Assembly (NCBI RefSeq): GCF_008973665.1
Contig: NZ_WACP01000004.1
Location: forward strand, 310,001-374,000
From: Paenibacillus tengchongensis
Lineage (GTDB): Bacteria; Bacillota; Bacilli; Paenibacillales; Paenibacillaceae
Length of the DNA stretch: 64,000 nucleotides
Direction: 5' to 3'
Below, piece after piece: positions 55,631-63,482 of this stretch (positions are counted from its first letter, which is position 1; every line of letters starts with the position of its first letter). Made by a program: the position numbers and the translations under genes. The notes under the pieces were generated by a model. The model did not search any database and was not told the origin of the DNA. It worked only from the letters and a program-made list of their open reading frames with translations.

Positions 55631-56588
55631 GGCACTATTGGAAGTCAGCCATCTGAAGAAGTATTTTCCGGTGAGCCAGGGCTTGTTCGGGCGCTCCGCA
55701 GCGCAGGTCAAGGCGGTGGACGATATCAGCCTGACGCTTATGCCGGGCGAGACCTTTGGTCTGGTTGGAGAGTCCGGCAGCGGCAAAAGCACGGTCGGAC
55801 GCACCATCCTGCGGCTGACGGACAAAACAGCCGGTGAAGTGAAGTTCAAGGGAGTCGATGTACACTCCCTTTCGCCTGCAGAGCTGCGCCGGCTGCGTCC
55901 GCAAATGCAGCTGATCTTCCAGGACCCGTACAGTGCGCTGAACCCGCGGGTCCGGGTAGGGAACGCGATCGGCGAAGCGCTGCTCGACCATGGCCTGGCC
56001 ACGAAGTCCGAGGTGCGCGGACTGGTGCTGGAGGCGCTGGCGGCCTGCGGCCTCTCCGCCTACCACATTGACAGGTTCCCGCATGAGTTCTCCGGCGGAC
56101 AGCGGCAGCGGATCGGCATTGCGCGTGCGCTCATCCTGAATCCGGATCTGATCATTGCCGATGAGCCGGTCTCGGCGCTGGATGTGTCCATCCAGGCCCA
56201 GATTATCAATCTGTTCAGCAGCCTGCAGCGCAGTAAGGGACTGGCTTACCTGTTCATCTCCCACGACCTCAGCGTGGTGGAGCATCTGTGCGACCGGATC
56301 GGCGTGATGTATCTCGGCTCGATGGTGGAGACCGCCTCCCGGGACGAGCTGTTCAAGCATCCGCTGCATCCGTACACTAAGGCCCTGCTCTCTGCCGTGC
56401 CGGTGCCGATTCCGAAGCTGAAACGGGAGCGGATTGTGCTGAAGGGAGACATCCCGAGTCCTGTAAATCCGCCGTCCGGCTGCAAATTTCATACCCGCTG
56501 CCCGCTTGCCGTCGAGCGCTGCAAGACGGAAATCCCGCTCTTCCGGGAAGCGGGAACCGGCCATTTTGTCGCCTGTCATCTGGTTTGA
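55623..56588 (+). CDS. ABC transporter ATP-binding protein (DppF/OppF family)
   Basis: A 321-aa ATPase, the second of the heterodimer. Walker A is GESGSGKST, Q-loop FQDPYSALNP, signature EFSGGQRQR, Walker B LIIADEPVSALD and H-loop LFISHDLS. The C-terminal CKFHTRCPLAVERC is the family cysteine motif. The ATG at 55623 lies inside the end of DppD, which indicates coupling; an upstream reading from 55512 is rejected for that reason. It completes the transporter. Confidence 0.95.
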   Translation: MSEALLEVSHLKKYFPVSQGLFGRSAAQVKAVDDISLTLMPGETFGLVGESGSGKSTVGRTILRLTDKTAGEVKFKGVDVHSLSPAELRRLRPQMQLIFQDPYSALNPRVRVGNAIGEALLDHGLATKSEVRGLVLEALAACGLSAYHIDRFPHEFSGGQRQRIGIARALILNPDLIIADEPVSALDVSIQAQIINLFSSLQRSKGLAYLFISHDLSVVEHLCDRIGVMYLGSMVETASRDELFKHPLHPYTKALLSAVPVPIPKLKRERIVLKGDIPSPVNPPSGCKFHTRCPLAVERCKTEIPLFREAGTGHFVACHLV

Positions 56589-56638
56589 TTTCAGCATTTT
56601 GGTGTTATATATGGATGATAATTGAATATATTCCTTTT

Positions 56639-56667
56639 TTGACTTGTCCGAAACGCAGTGCTATACT
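56639..56667 (+). promoter_or_regulatory. rplY promoter
   Basis: TTGACT (56639-56644) and TATACT (56662-56667) are 17 bp apart, with TG-C before the -10 (an extended -10). This is a strong sigma-A promoter 277 bases before rplY. It lies downstream of the transporter operon and upstream of the hairpin at 56693. Confidence 0.8.
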
Positions 56668-56692
56668 GATTCCACACCGGGTCAAAATGGTT

Positions 56693-56739
56693 AATAAGAG
56701 ACTAATTAGACTATTGCGCTAATTGGTCTTATTCTTTTT
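56693..56739 (+). terminator. Terminator-like hairpin in the rplY leader
   Basis: AATAAGA and AATTAG pair with CTAATT and TCTTATT around an internal loop and a 9-base apical loop; CTTTTTC follows. It could end the transporter operon. Because it lies about 25 bases downstream of the expected rplY start, it could also act as an attenuator. Confidence 0.65.
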
Positions 56740-56742
56740 CAT

Positions 56743-56930
56743 GCTTCCAAAGTCAGTGTGGTACGAAGCAACTCATTGCAGCTTATGCTGACAAAACTAA
56801 GTCCACGCTTCCGAAGCCAGTTTTGTACGAAGCAACTCATTGCAGCTTATGCTGACAAAACTTAGGTCTACGCTTCCGAAGCCAGTTTTGTACGAAGCAA
56901 CTCATTGCAGCTTATGCTGACAAAACTTTT
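56743..56930 (+). repeat. Three tandem 64-65 bp units in the rplY leader
   Basis: Units begin at 56743, 56807 and 56872. Units 2 and 3 are identical over 57 bases; unit 1 differs at four positions near its start. Each can fold as mini-hairpin GCTT-CCG-AAGC, then outer stem AGTTTTGT/ACAAAACT enclosing GCAA-CTCA-TTGC and an AGC-TTAT-GCT hairpin. Unit 1 has GTCAG/CTGAC as its outer pair instead. Unit 3 ends directly at the AGGAGG of rplY. No ORF is maintained across units. Confidence 0.9.
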
Positions 56931-56943
56931 AGGAGGAAATATC

Positions 56944-57558
56944 ATGAATACCACAGTACGTTTGACGGAAAGAACAGGTTCGACCTCTTCGCTGCGCAGC
57001 AAAGGCTTTGTACCGGTTGTCATCTACGGTGCAGGTTCAGATACGCAATCCTTCTCGGCAGATGCCAAAGCATTAAATGAAATTCTGAACAAAAACCCCC
57101 GGGCGATCCTGAAGGTGGAACTGCCGGGCTCCGGCGTGAAGAACGCGGTTATCCAGGAAGTGCAGCGCCAGCCGCTTTCCCGTTCGGTGCTGCATGTCGA
57201 TCTGCAGCAGATTGACATGAAAGCCGAGCTCGACACCAAGGTGGCCTTCAGCTTCACAGGCGATCCGGTGGGTGTCAAGGCCGGAGGTATTCAGCAGGTG
57301 GAGCTGTACGAGCTCGATATCCGCACACTGCCGGACAAGCTGACCGCGACCTTTGAAGTGGACATCAGCGGGCTGGACATCGGCGATCAGCTGCTGGTCT
57401 CTGACCTGCCGCAGCATGAAGGCTGGGAAGTGCTGACCCCGCCGGAAACGCTGGTCGTCAAAATCGCACCTCCGGTAGCGGCCGAAGAACCGGCTGAAAC
57501 CGAGGCGGAAGAGGCACCTGCAGCGGAAGCAGCGGAGGAAGGCCAGACGGAAGAATAA
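56944..57558 (+). CDS. rplY: 50S ribosomal protein L25 / general stress protein Ctc
   Basis: A 204-aa Ctc-type L25 that binds 5S rRNA. The N-terminal L25 domain (about 1-90, from TVRLTERTGSTSSLRSKGFVPVVIYG) is followed by the TL5/Ctc beta-barrel (about 95-180). An acidic Ala/Glu tail of about 25 residues is typical. AGGAGG lies 7 bases before the ATG at 56944; a longer frame runs back into the repeat and is rejected. Its leader is made of tandem structured repeats, so post-transcriptional control is likely. Confidence 0.95.
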   Translation: MNTTVRLTERTGSTSSLRSKGFVPVVIYGAGSDTQSFSADAKALNEILNKNPRAILKVELPGSGVKNAVIQEVQRQPLSRSVLHVDLQQIDMKAELDTKVAFSFTGDPVGVKAGGIQQVELYELDIRTLPDKLTATFEVDISGLDIGDQLLVSDLPQHEGWEVLTPPETLVVKIAPPVAAEEPAETEAEEAPAAEAAEEGQTEE

Positions 57559-57603
57559 GCATCACAGGCTATCAGAGCCTGGTTGATGAATCCAAACACA
57601 AGC

Positions 57604-57648
57604 AAGCGGCTGATTGCGGCATCGTTGACGCAATCAGCCGCTTTTTTT
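57604..57648 (+). terminator. Terminator of rplY
   Basis: AAGCGGCTGATTGCG pairs with CGCAATCAGCCGCTT around a 10-base loop, followed by a T-run. Confidence 0.92.
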
Positions 57649-57766
57649 AGTCCGGCCTCAGTATTCAGCCCGAAGGCATCTCCGCCTGCAGCCCGATTTA
57701 TGCCCCATTGGCCTGATATACAATAGGTTTATCTATGAAATACATATCGGTTAAGGGGATGACGGG

Positions 57767-58453
57767 ATGGATCAGGAACAGTTGCCGGATTTGGTGCTTG
57801 GAGGCATGAACAGTGCCGGAGGCGGGCGGTACAATCAGGTCAGACTTGAAGGGATGAGTACTATTCACGGTCCGCTGCAGGCGCGCATGCTTAAGGCTGA
57901 CGGGATGATGACGCTGGATGCGGATGTCTTGGCCGCCGAAATGGATGCGGACGGCAAGCTGACGGTGAAAGGAAATTTGGAGGGCGGACGGCTTACCCTG
58001 GACGGGATGTTGTCTGTGCATGGCGATCTGCGGTGCGGGACGCTTCAGTTGAACGGGATGAGCGATGTTAAAGGTGGCTGCGATGTAGAGGAGCTCCGCG
58101 GCGAGGGAGGATTTACGGTAGGGGGACTCCTGAGTGCCGGGATGGTAGACTTCATGCTGCAGGGCCAGGGCAAAGCGGAGCGGATCGGCGCCCGCAGCCT
58201 CGTCATCCGCCGTTCCCCGCGGGCGGCCCGCAGCAAGCTGCTGAGCGGGCTGTTCCCGAAATTCAAAGCCGGGCTGAAGGCGGAGCTGATTGAAGGGGAA
58301 TCCGTTCAGCTTGAATACACAGAAGCCGGGGTTGTCACCGGCGGTACGGTGTCGATCGGTCCCGGCTGTGACATCGGCCTGGTGGAGTACCGGGACACCG
58401 TGCATATCCACCCGGAGGCCAGGGTCGGCAAAGTGGAGAGAATAGCCGATTAA
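57767..58453 (+). CDS. Bactofilin-like polymer-forming protein
   Basis: A 228-aa protein. Residues about 20-130 are a regular series of short beta repeats with Gly and Val/Leu at fixed spacing (LEGMSTIHGPLQ, LDGMLSVHGDLR, LNGMSDVKGG), the polymer-forming right-handed helix of the bactofilin/YhbE-YhbF family. The last 60 residues hold a second set of strands. A start is supported by AAGGGGATGACGG. It lacks a membrane segment. Likely a cytoskeletal scaffold for envelope or sporulation proteins; partners are unknown. Confidence 0.8.
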   Translation: MDQEQLPDLVLGGMNSAGGGRYNQVRLEGMSTIHGPLQARMLKADGMMTLDADVLAAEMDADGKLTVKGNLEGGRLTLDGMLSVHGDLRCGTLQLNGMSDVKGGCDVEELRGEGGFTVGGLLSAGMVDFMLQGQGKAERIGARSLVIRRSPRAARSKLLSGLFPKFKAGLKAELIEGESVQLEYTEAGVVTGGTVSIGPGCDIGLVEYRDTVHIHPEARVGKVERIAD

Positions 58454-58496
58454 GCAAGCGGGCTGCGGATCAATGTAAATAGGCGGGGAAAGGCGG

Positions 58497-59123
58497 TCAG
58501 GCCTGCCGCTCAACCTGGAAGCGCAGCACGGTTCGCTGCTTGTCCGGCGCCGACCTGCGGGGATCGGAGAGGTAAATTTCCCTGTGCGTCAGCGAGATGC
58601 GGCGCAGGCCTTGCACCAGGCAAAACTGTTCCATCCGCGCAAAGCTTTCAGCTTCCGTATCGAATGGCCCCCTATGCATCATCTGCACACACAAGCCGTC
58701 TTCCGCAGTACCGAAGACGGCTTGTCCGTTCAGCGGATGCGGCTTGGTGCGTGCGACCTTATCCATTACCGCACCTGCCAGCGCGGGGGTCACGAAATCA
58801 GGCTGGCGGATCATTAGCGTGTACAATAAATCATTTTTATCGAGAAAGGCTTTGCTGCGTCCCTGCTCACTGAGGTCCCAGACTCCCTCTAGAGGAAATA
58901 CCCTATACCCGTAATAATCCCCGGGAGCGGCTCCTTGTTTGGGCAGCATTTTTACGGCATAGGTCAACGAGTACAATACCTTTACCGCTTCGGCAAAGGC
59001 TGCGCCGTTTGGATCGCCTTCACCTTTTAGTATAAACACAGGGAAAGCAGGGACTTGAACCAGTTTGGGCTCAGCGGGCGGAAGATAAAGGGCTTTGTCT
59101 TGTTTTCTCCAGTCATATTTCAT
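58497..59123 (-). CDS. GyrI-like small-molecule-binding domain protein
   Basis: A 208-aa single-domain protein of the GyrI-like/SOUL-type family (COG4832-like), without an attached DNA-binding domain. Typical segments are VPAFPVFILKGEGDPNG, YYGYRVFPLEGVWD and CVQMMHRGPFDTEAESFARM. Such proteins bind or hydrolyse small hydrophobic compounds; the ligand here is unknown. It is convergent with the bactofilin-like gene, and no strong terminator is seen in the 43-base gap. Confidence 0.85.
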   Translation of the reverse strand: MKYDWRKQDKALYLPPAEPKLVQVPAFPVFILKGEGDPNGAAFAEAVKVLYSLTYAVKMLPKQGAAPGDYYGYRVFPLEGVWDLSEQGRSKAFLDKNDLLYTLMIRQPDFVTPALAGAVMDKVARTKPHPLNGQAVFGTAEDGLCVQMMHRGPFDTEAESFARMEQFCLVQGLRRISLTHREIYLSDPRRSAPDKQRTVLRFQVERQA

Positions 59124-59329
59124 TGGGGAGCCTCCTGTTTAATAGAATTACAACCGGTTATTTTCACTTCTATTTCAGTAAGTTTTGACCGAAATTCTCT
59201 ATTGCTCCTCCTGAGGTTAGCATACCCAACCAGACAGCTCTATGTCAGGTTAGTCCGGTGGCTTAAGCTTTCAGGGCAAGGTAGAATAAAGAAGAACAGA
59301 AACCCGGACAAGGTCAGGAGGCAGAAGAC

Positions 59330-60214
59330 ATGCACATGGAAGCGGAATTATTGCCGGTTGCCAAGGCACAGTTGGGTGAAGGCCCACATTGGGACGGGCT
59401 GTGGGAAGAGCTTTACTGGGTTGACATTGAAGGCAAGCAGCTGCGGATTTATCATCCGCAGACGGGGCGGGAAGCTACCTTTGACTTTGAGCAAATGGTT
59501 ACGGCGGTCGTACCGGCAGAAGGCGGCGGCTGGGTTCTGGCGCTGCAGGACGGCATTTACAGCTTCAATGGCCGGGAGAAGCCGAAGCTGCTCGCGCGAA
59601 TTGAAGCCGGTCAGCCCGGCAACCGGCTGAATGACGCCAAATGCGACAGCAGGGGCCGGCTGTGGTTCGGCAGCATGAGCATGGAGGGCAAGCAGGATGC
59701 CGGAGCCTTCTACTGCCTGGAGACGGACGGTTCCGTGCGTAAGATTCTGGACGGCGTCGGCATCTCCAATGGCATCGCCTGGGACGAATCGCGCGGCCGG
59801 ATGTATTACATCGACAGTCTGACGCGCGGAGTGGATGCGCTGAATTATGATCCGAAGACCGGAAGTGTGGATGGCCGGACGCAGATATTCCGCTTCGGCG
59901 ACGATGAAGGCATTCCCGACGGGATGACCATCGACAGCGAAGGAATGCTGTGGGTCGCCCATTACGGCGGCGCTTGCGTCTCGCGCTGGAATCCGGTTAC
60001 CGGTGAGCGGCTCGGCAAGATTGAAGTCGCCGCCAAGAATGTGACCTCCTGCGCCTTCGGCGGTAAGCAGCTGGATGAACTCTACATTACAACGGTAAGC
60101 GGAAACATGAGTGAGGAAGAGCATGAACGCTGGCCGGATGCCGGAGGCCTGTTCGTAGCCAGACCCGGCGTACAGGGAGTGCGGGCTAACCGGTACTCCG
60201 GCAAGATGGATTAG
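59330..60214 (+). CDS. SMP-30/gluconolactonase family lactone hydrolase
   Basis: A 294-aa six-bladed beta-propeller. The metal-site residues are seen as Glu in LGEGPHW, Asn in RLNDAKCD, Asn in GISNGIAWD and Asp in GIPDGMTID, the standard SMP-30 set. AGGAGG is 8 bases before the ATG. The downstream FAH-family gene suggests a shared sugar- or aromatic-acid breakdown route, as seen in pathways where a lactonase precedes a fumarylpyruvate-type hydrolase. The substrate is unknown. Confidence 0.9.
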   Translation: MHMEAELLPVAKAQLGEGPHWDGLWEELYWVDIEGKQLRIYHPQTGREATFDFEQMVTAVVPAEGGGWVLALQDGIYSFNGREKPKLLARIEAGQPGNRLNDAKCDSRGRLWFGSMSMEGKQDAGAFYCLETDGSVRKILDGVGISNGIAWDESRGRMYYIDSLTRGVDALNYDPKTGSVDGRTQIFRFGDDEGIPDGMTIDSEGMLWVAHYGGACVSRWNPVTGERLGKIEVAAKNVTSCAFGGKQLDELYITTVSGNMSEEEHERWPDAGGLFVARPGVQGVRANRYSGKMD

Positions 60215-60321
60215 AGCCGGAGCTGCAACAGGATCTAGCAGCCGGCAGAGTCAGAGAAATAAAGTCCAAACCGTGGCCCTGAGCGGAAGATCGGCGGACA
60301 GGCGAAGAGGAGCAGATAGCG

Positions 60322-61215
60322 TTGAAATTACTGAACTTTTGGGAGAACGGAACTGTGCGGCTTGGCGTGAAGGAAGAAGCCGGTGTGCTGGATGTAGCAG
60401 CTGCGCTTCAGCTGAAGCCGGCAGCGGGTGTCCCGGCCACATTCAGCGAGCTGGTTGCAGGCGGAGCCGCAGCCCTTGATCAGCTGGCCCGCTTTGCAGG
60501 CGGAGCGGCGGCGGACCAGGAGGCCGGATACTGGAAGGATGAAGCCGGGCTGCAGTTCGCGCCTTGCGTACCCGCCCCCGGCAAAATCATCTGCATCGGT
60601 CTGAACTACCGCCGGCATGCGCTGGAGACGGGGATGCGGCTGCCGGAGTACCCGATTCTCTTCAGCAAGTATGCGAATAGTCTGGCCGGCCACGGCGAAG
60701 CCGTACCGGTGCCGCGCCATACGCAGAAGGTGGACTATGAAGCCGAGCTGGCCATTGTCATCGGCCAAACGGCCCGGAATATTACTCCGGAAGAAGCGGA
60801 TGCGGCAATCTTCGGGTACTGCGCAGCCAATGATTTGTCGGCTCGCGATCTGCAAATGCGCACCAGCCAGTGGCTGGCCGGCAAATCCTGCGACAAATTC
60901 GCCCCCGTCGGGCCATATGTCGTAACAGCGGATGAAGTAGGCAATCCGCAGTCGCTGAAAATCCGCTGCTATGTTAACGGTGAGCTGCGGCAGGACTCAA
61001 ATACGGCGGATATGATCTTCGGCTGCCGGCAGATTGTCAGCTACATCTCGGAGTGCATGACGCTTGAGCCGGGCGATCTGATCCTGACCGGGACACCGGA
61101 AGGCGTAATGATGGGATACCCGGCGGAGCGGCAGATTTATCTGCAGCCCGGCGACGAAGTAAGCGTGGAGATTGAAAAGCTGGGTACGCTCAGCAACACG
61201 ATGGTTAGCGAATAA
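60322..61215 (+). CDS. Fumarylacetoacetate hydrolase (FAH) family protein
   Basis: A 297-aa enzyme. The FAH core shows ICIGLNYRRHALETG, PILFSKYANSLAG, the metal ligands in VDYEAELAIVIG, and the ending GDLILTGTPEGV. Members cleave or decarboxylate 2-oxo acids such as acylpyruvates or 2-keto-3-deoxy-sugar acids. Start is TTG with GAGGAG 9 bases upstream. It follows the SMP-30 gene by 107 bases and is probably in the same unit. Confidence 0.9.
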   Translation: MKLLNFWENGTVRLGVKEEAGVLDVAAALQLKPAAGVPATFSELVAGGAAALDQLARFAGGAAADQEAGYWKDEAGLQFAPCVPAPGKIICIGLNYRRHALETGMRLPEYPILFSKYANSLAGHGEAVPVPRHTQKVDYEAELAIVIGQTARNITPEEADAAIFGYCAANDLSARDLQMRTSQWLAGKSCDKFAPVGPYVVTADEVGNPQSLKIRCYVNGELRQDSNTADMIFGCRQIVSYISECMTLEPGDLILTGTPEGVMMGYPAERQIYLQPGDEVSVEIEKLGTLSNTMVSE

Positions 61216-61342
61216 GCGCGGGAGGGCCATACTTCACTGGGCAACCGGGTCAAGGTGAGCCCGTCCGTGTCAACTGTGCTGGTCCGTGTCAACCGTGCCG
61301 GTCGGCGGTCCGGTATGGTGCTGTTCCGGGAAGCCCGGCAAG

Positions 61343-61882
61343 TCAGCGGCGCCCTGTATACAGGCTTCTGCGGTTCACATCCAGTTTGGATGAGGTCAGG
61401 TGAATCGCTGTTTCCTCTACAGCCGTGAGCACGGCTAGGATGCATACCGGCCACAGCAGCACCTGCCAGTTCAGCAGCAGGAAGAGCGGGGCAGTGAACA
61501 GCACCGCACCGGTAAGCTTGTTGCCCCAGGTATGCAGCATGGCGAAGCTGCGGTATTTGATGGCGGCTATGAGCAGATTAACGAAACGGATGACGGCGAT
61601 TGCGATGATCCACGGAATAAAGTGCACCGCCGCCGGGCCAAGCCACTGGATCATGTATACCAATACAGCCAGGCAGAACACCATGTCGGCGACAGAATCC
61701 AGGCGGGCTCCCAGCGGGCTTTCCCAGTGCTTGCGGCGGGCAATTGCGCCGTCCAGCACATCGCTGAGTCCGCAGGCCGCATATAGAAAGGCGAACAGCA
61801 GCGGAGCTTCCGAGGCAAAGAGCAGCCACACCGACAGAATGATCCGGCTGAGGGTCAGCAGATTGGGGATATGCCGCGTCAT
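61343..61882 (-). CDS. CDP-alcohol phosphatidyltransferase
   Basis: A 179-aa membrane phospholipid enzyme. The family motif DG-x2-AR-x8-G-x3-D-x3-D is complete (DGAIARRKHWESPLGARLD plus SVAD). Membrane segments follow. The ATG at 61882 is chosen since AGGAGG lies 9 bases upstream; the longer frame adds an unlikely head. It could be PgsA-like, but the short length and isolated position leave the polar head group open. Confidence 0.87.
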   Translation of the reverse strand: MTRHIPNLLTLSRIILSVWLLFASEAPLLFAFLYAACGLSDVLDGAIARRKHWESPLGARLDSVADMVFCLAVLVYMIQWLGPAAVHFIPWIIAIAVIRFVNLLIAAIKYRSFAMLHTWGNKLTGAVLFTAPLFLLLNWQVLLWPVCILAVLTAVEETAIHLTSSKLDVNRRSLYTGRR

Positions 61883-61925
61883 TGTATCATACCTCCTGTA
61901 TGTAAACTTAAGAGATGGTGAGCAC

Positions 61926-61964
61926 AATAGGACTTCTCTCTAACCCAATAGAGGAAGTCCTATT
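61926..61964. repeat. Inverted repeat between two minus-strand genes
   Basis: AATAGGACTTC pairs perfectly with GAAGTCCTATT around 17 bases that contain a further CTC/GAG pair. It follows the CWC gene and could be its weak terminator, but U-tracts are poor. Confidence 0.55.
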
Positions 61965-61997
61965 TGTATATCCGCCAAGTGGTACTGGTACCGCGCT

Positions 61998-62231
61998 TCA
62001 TTCTGCATCCATTCGCGCAGCAAGTTCCTGAAGACAGTTCTTGCAAATACAGGCGGAGCCGGGGTAATCCTCCTTGATCCGCTTCAGCATTCCCTCGGGA
62101 ATGTGGAGGGTCATGCACCAGCAGGTATCTGCCGGACGGTTATGCACCATCGCGCAGCCGTTGTCCAGCCGGCAGACCGGGCATACTCCGGCGGAGAGCT
62201 CCTCTGCCCGAAGGCGGTTGTCGGAATGCAT
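61998..62231 (-). CDS. Cysteine-rich CWC-family protein
   Basis: A 77-aa protein with eight Cys and the family motif DTCWC. Pairs CPVC, CWC and CICKNC suggest zinc binding. AAAGGAG precedes the ATG. Function of the family is unknown. It stands alone on the minus strand. Confidence 0.85.
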   Translation of the reverse strand: MHSDNRLRAEELSAGVCPVCRLDNGCAMVHNRPADTCWCMTLHIPEGMLKRIKEDYPGSACICKNCLQELAARMDAE

Positions 62232-62507
62232 AGCGCCAGTCTCCTTTGCTTCTTAATTATCAGCATCTCTTCGTCCATATACATTCCAGATTAGGGTATG
62301 GAACAACATATGACAATGAATTTTGCAGCATAACCGGGAAATCTCCGCCACTTATGCCGCCGGGGAAATCGGTTTGTTTTTCTGTGAAAATCGTCCGCTA
62401 ACCGCTGACAGTTCTCCCGCTGAAACGCTCATCCCTCTCTCCCGGATTCTCCAGCCCATCCGTTAATATGTAAGCGTAATCATTTATCGAAGATAGGAGA
62501 TTCAGCG

Positions 62508-63467
62508 ATGGGAGTACCTACTGAAGAAGGGCTGCACGGTGTCCAGCTATCCGTTCCGCCCCGCAGGCGACTGCAGAATAAGCACAGGCTGTTTCTGATG
62601 GCGCTGCCGTTTCTTGTAGTGACCTTTATCTTTTACTACCTGCCGGTCAGCGGATGGATTTATGCGTTCTATGATTTTATTCCCGGTATTCCGCTGTCGG
62701 ACACCCCATTCGTGGGGCTGAAATGGTTCCGTACCATGGTGTCCAATCCTACGCAGACGGCGGAAGTACTGAGGGTGCTGAGAAATACGGTGGCGATGAG
62801 CACGCTGGGTCTGGCAACCTCGGTGTTTCCGGTAATATTCGCCATCCTGCTGACAGAGATCAAGTCCGGCTGGTACCGCAAATTTGTGCAGACGATGACG
62901 ACGATTCCCAATTTTATCAGCTGGATTCTCGTCTATGCGCTGGCGTTCTCCTTATTTTCGGTGGACAGCGGGGTGGTTAGCGGCATACTGGTCTCGCTCG
63001 GTCTTGTGGATGAGGGCTTCAACCTGCTGGCGTCCGGCTCGCATATCTGGCTTACGATGATCGCCTGGTACTGGTGGAAGTCGCTAGGGTGGGGGGCTAT
63101 CCTGTACCTGGCGGCGATTGCGGGCATCGATCAGGAGCTGTACGAAGCAGCAGAGGTGGACGGCGCTTCCCGGTTCCGCAAAATCTGGCATATCACCGTG
63201 CCCGGTATTATTCCAACCTTCTTCGTGCTGCTGCTGCTTTCGATCGGCAATTTTGTTAACAACGGCATGGAGCAGTATTTTGCCTTTCAGAATGCGATGA
63301 ACAAGGACACGATCGAAGTGCTTGATCTCTATGTGTACAACATCGCCTTTGCCAACAATTTTCCGTTCGCCACAGCGGTCAGCATGCTGAAATCGGCAGT
63401 CAGCGTCCTGCTGCTGTTCGGAGCCAATACGCTGTCGCGGCTGGTACGGGACGAATCCATTATTTGA
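62508..63467 (+). CDS. Carbohydrate ABC transporter permease (LplB/UgpA type)
   Basis: A 319-aa permease with a cytoplasmic N-terminal tail of about 28 residues and six membrane segments. The coupling motif is EAAEVDGASRFRKIWHITVPGI. It matches LplB-type permeases that pair with YtcP-type partners for oligosaccharides, with a multi-sugar ATPase often supplied elsewhere. The partner starts 15 bases later. A solute-binding protein gene would be expected beyond the window end. Confidence 0.92.
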   Translation: MGVPTEEGLHGVQLSVPPRRRLQNKHRLFLMALPFLVVTFIFYYLPVSGWIYAFYDFIPGIPLSDTPFVGLKWFRTMVSNPTQTAEVLRVLRNTVAMSTLGLATSVFPVIFAILLTEIKSGWYRKFVQTMTTIPNFISWILVYALAFSLFSVDSGVVSGILVSLGLVDEGFNLLASGSHIWLTMIAWYWWKSLGWGAILYLAAIAGIDQELYEAAEVDGASRFRKIWHITVPGIIPTFFVLLLLSIGNFVNNGMEQYFAFQNAMNKDTIEVLDLYVYNIAFANNFPFATAVSMLKSAVSVLLLFGANTLSRLVRDESII

Positions 63468-63482
63468 GGCGGTGGTCTACCT

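Noticed and set aside
56743..56930. The three tandem units as a CRISPR array
   Set aside because: The units adjoin without distinct unique spacers, are longer than CRISPR repeats, and no cas gene is present.
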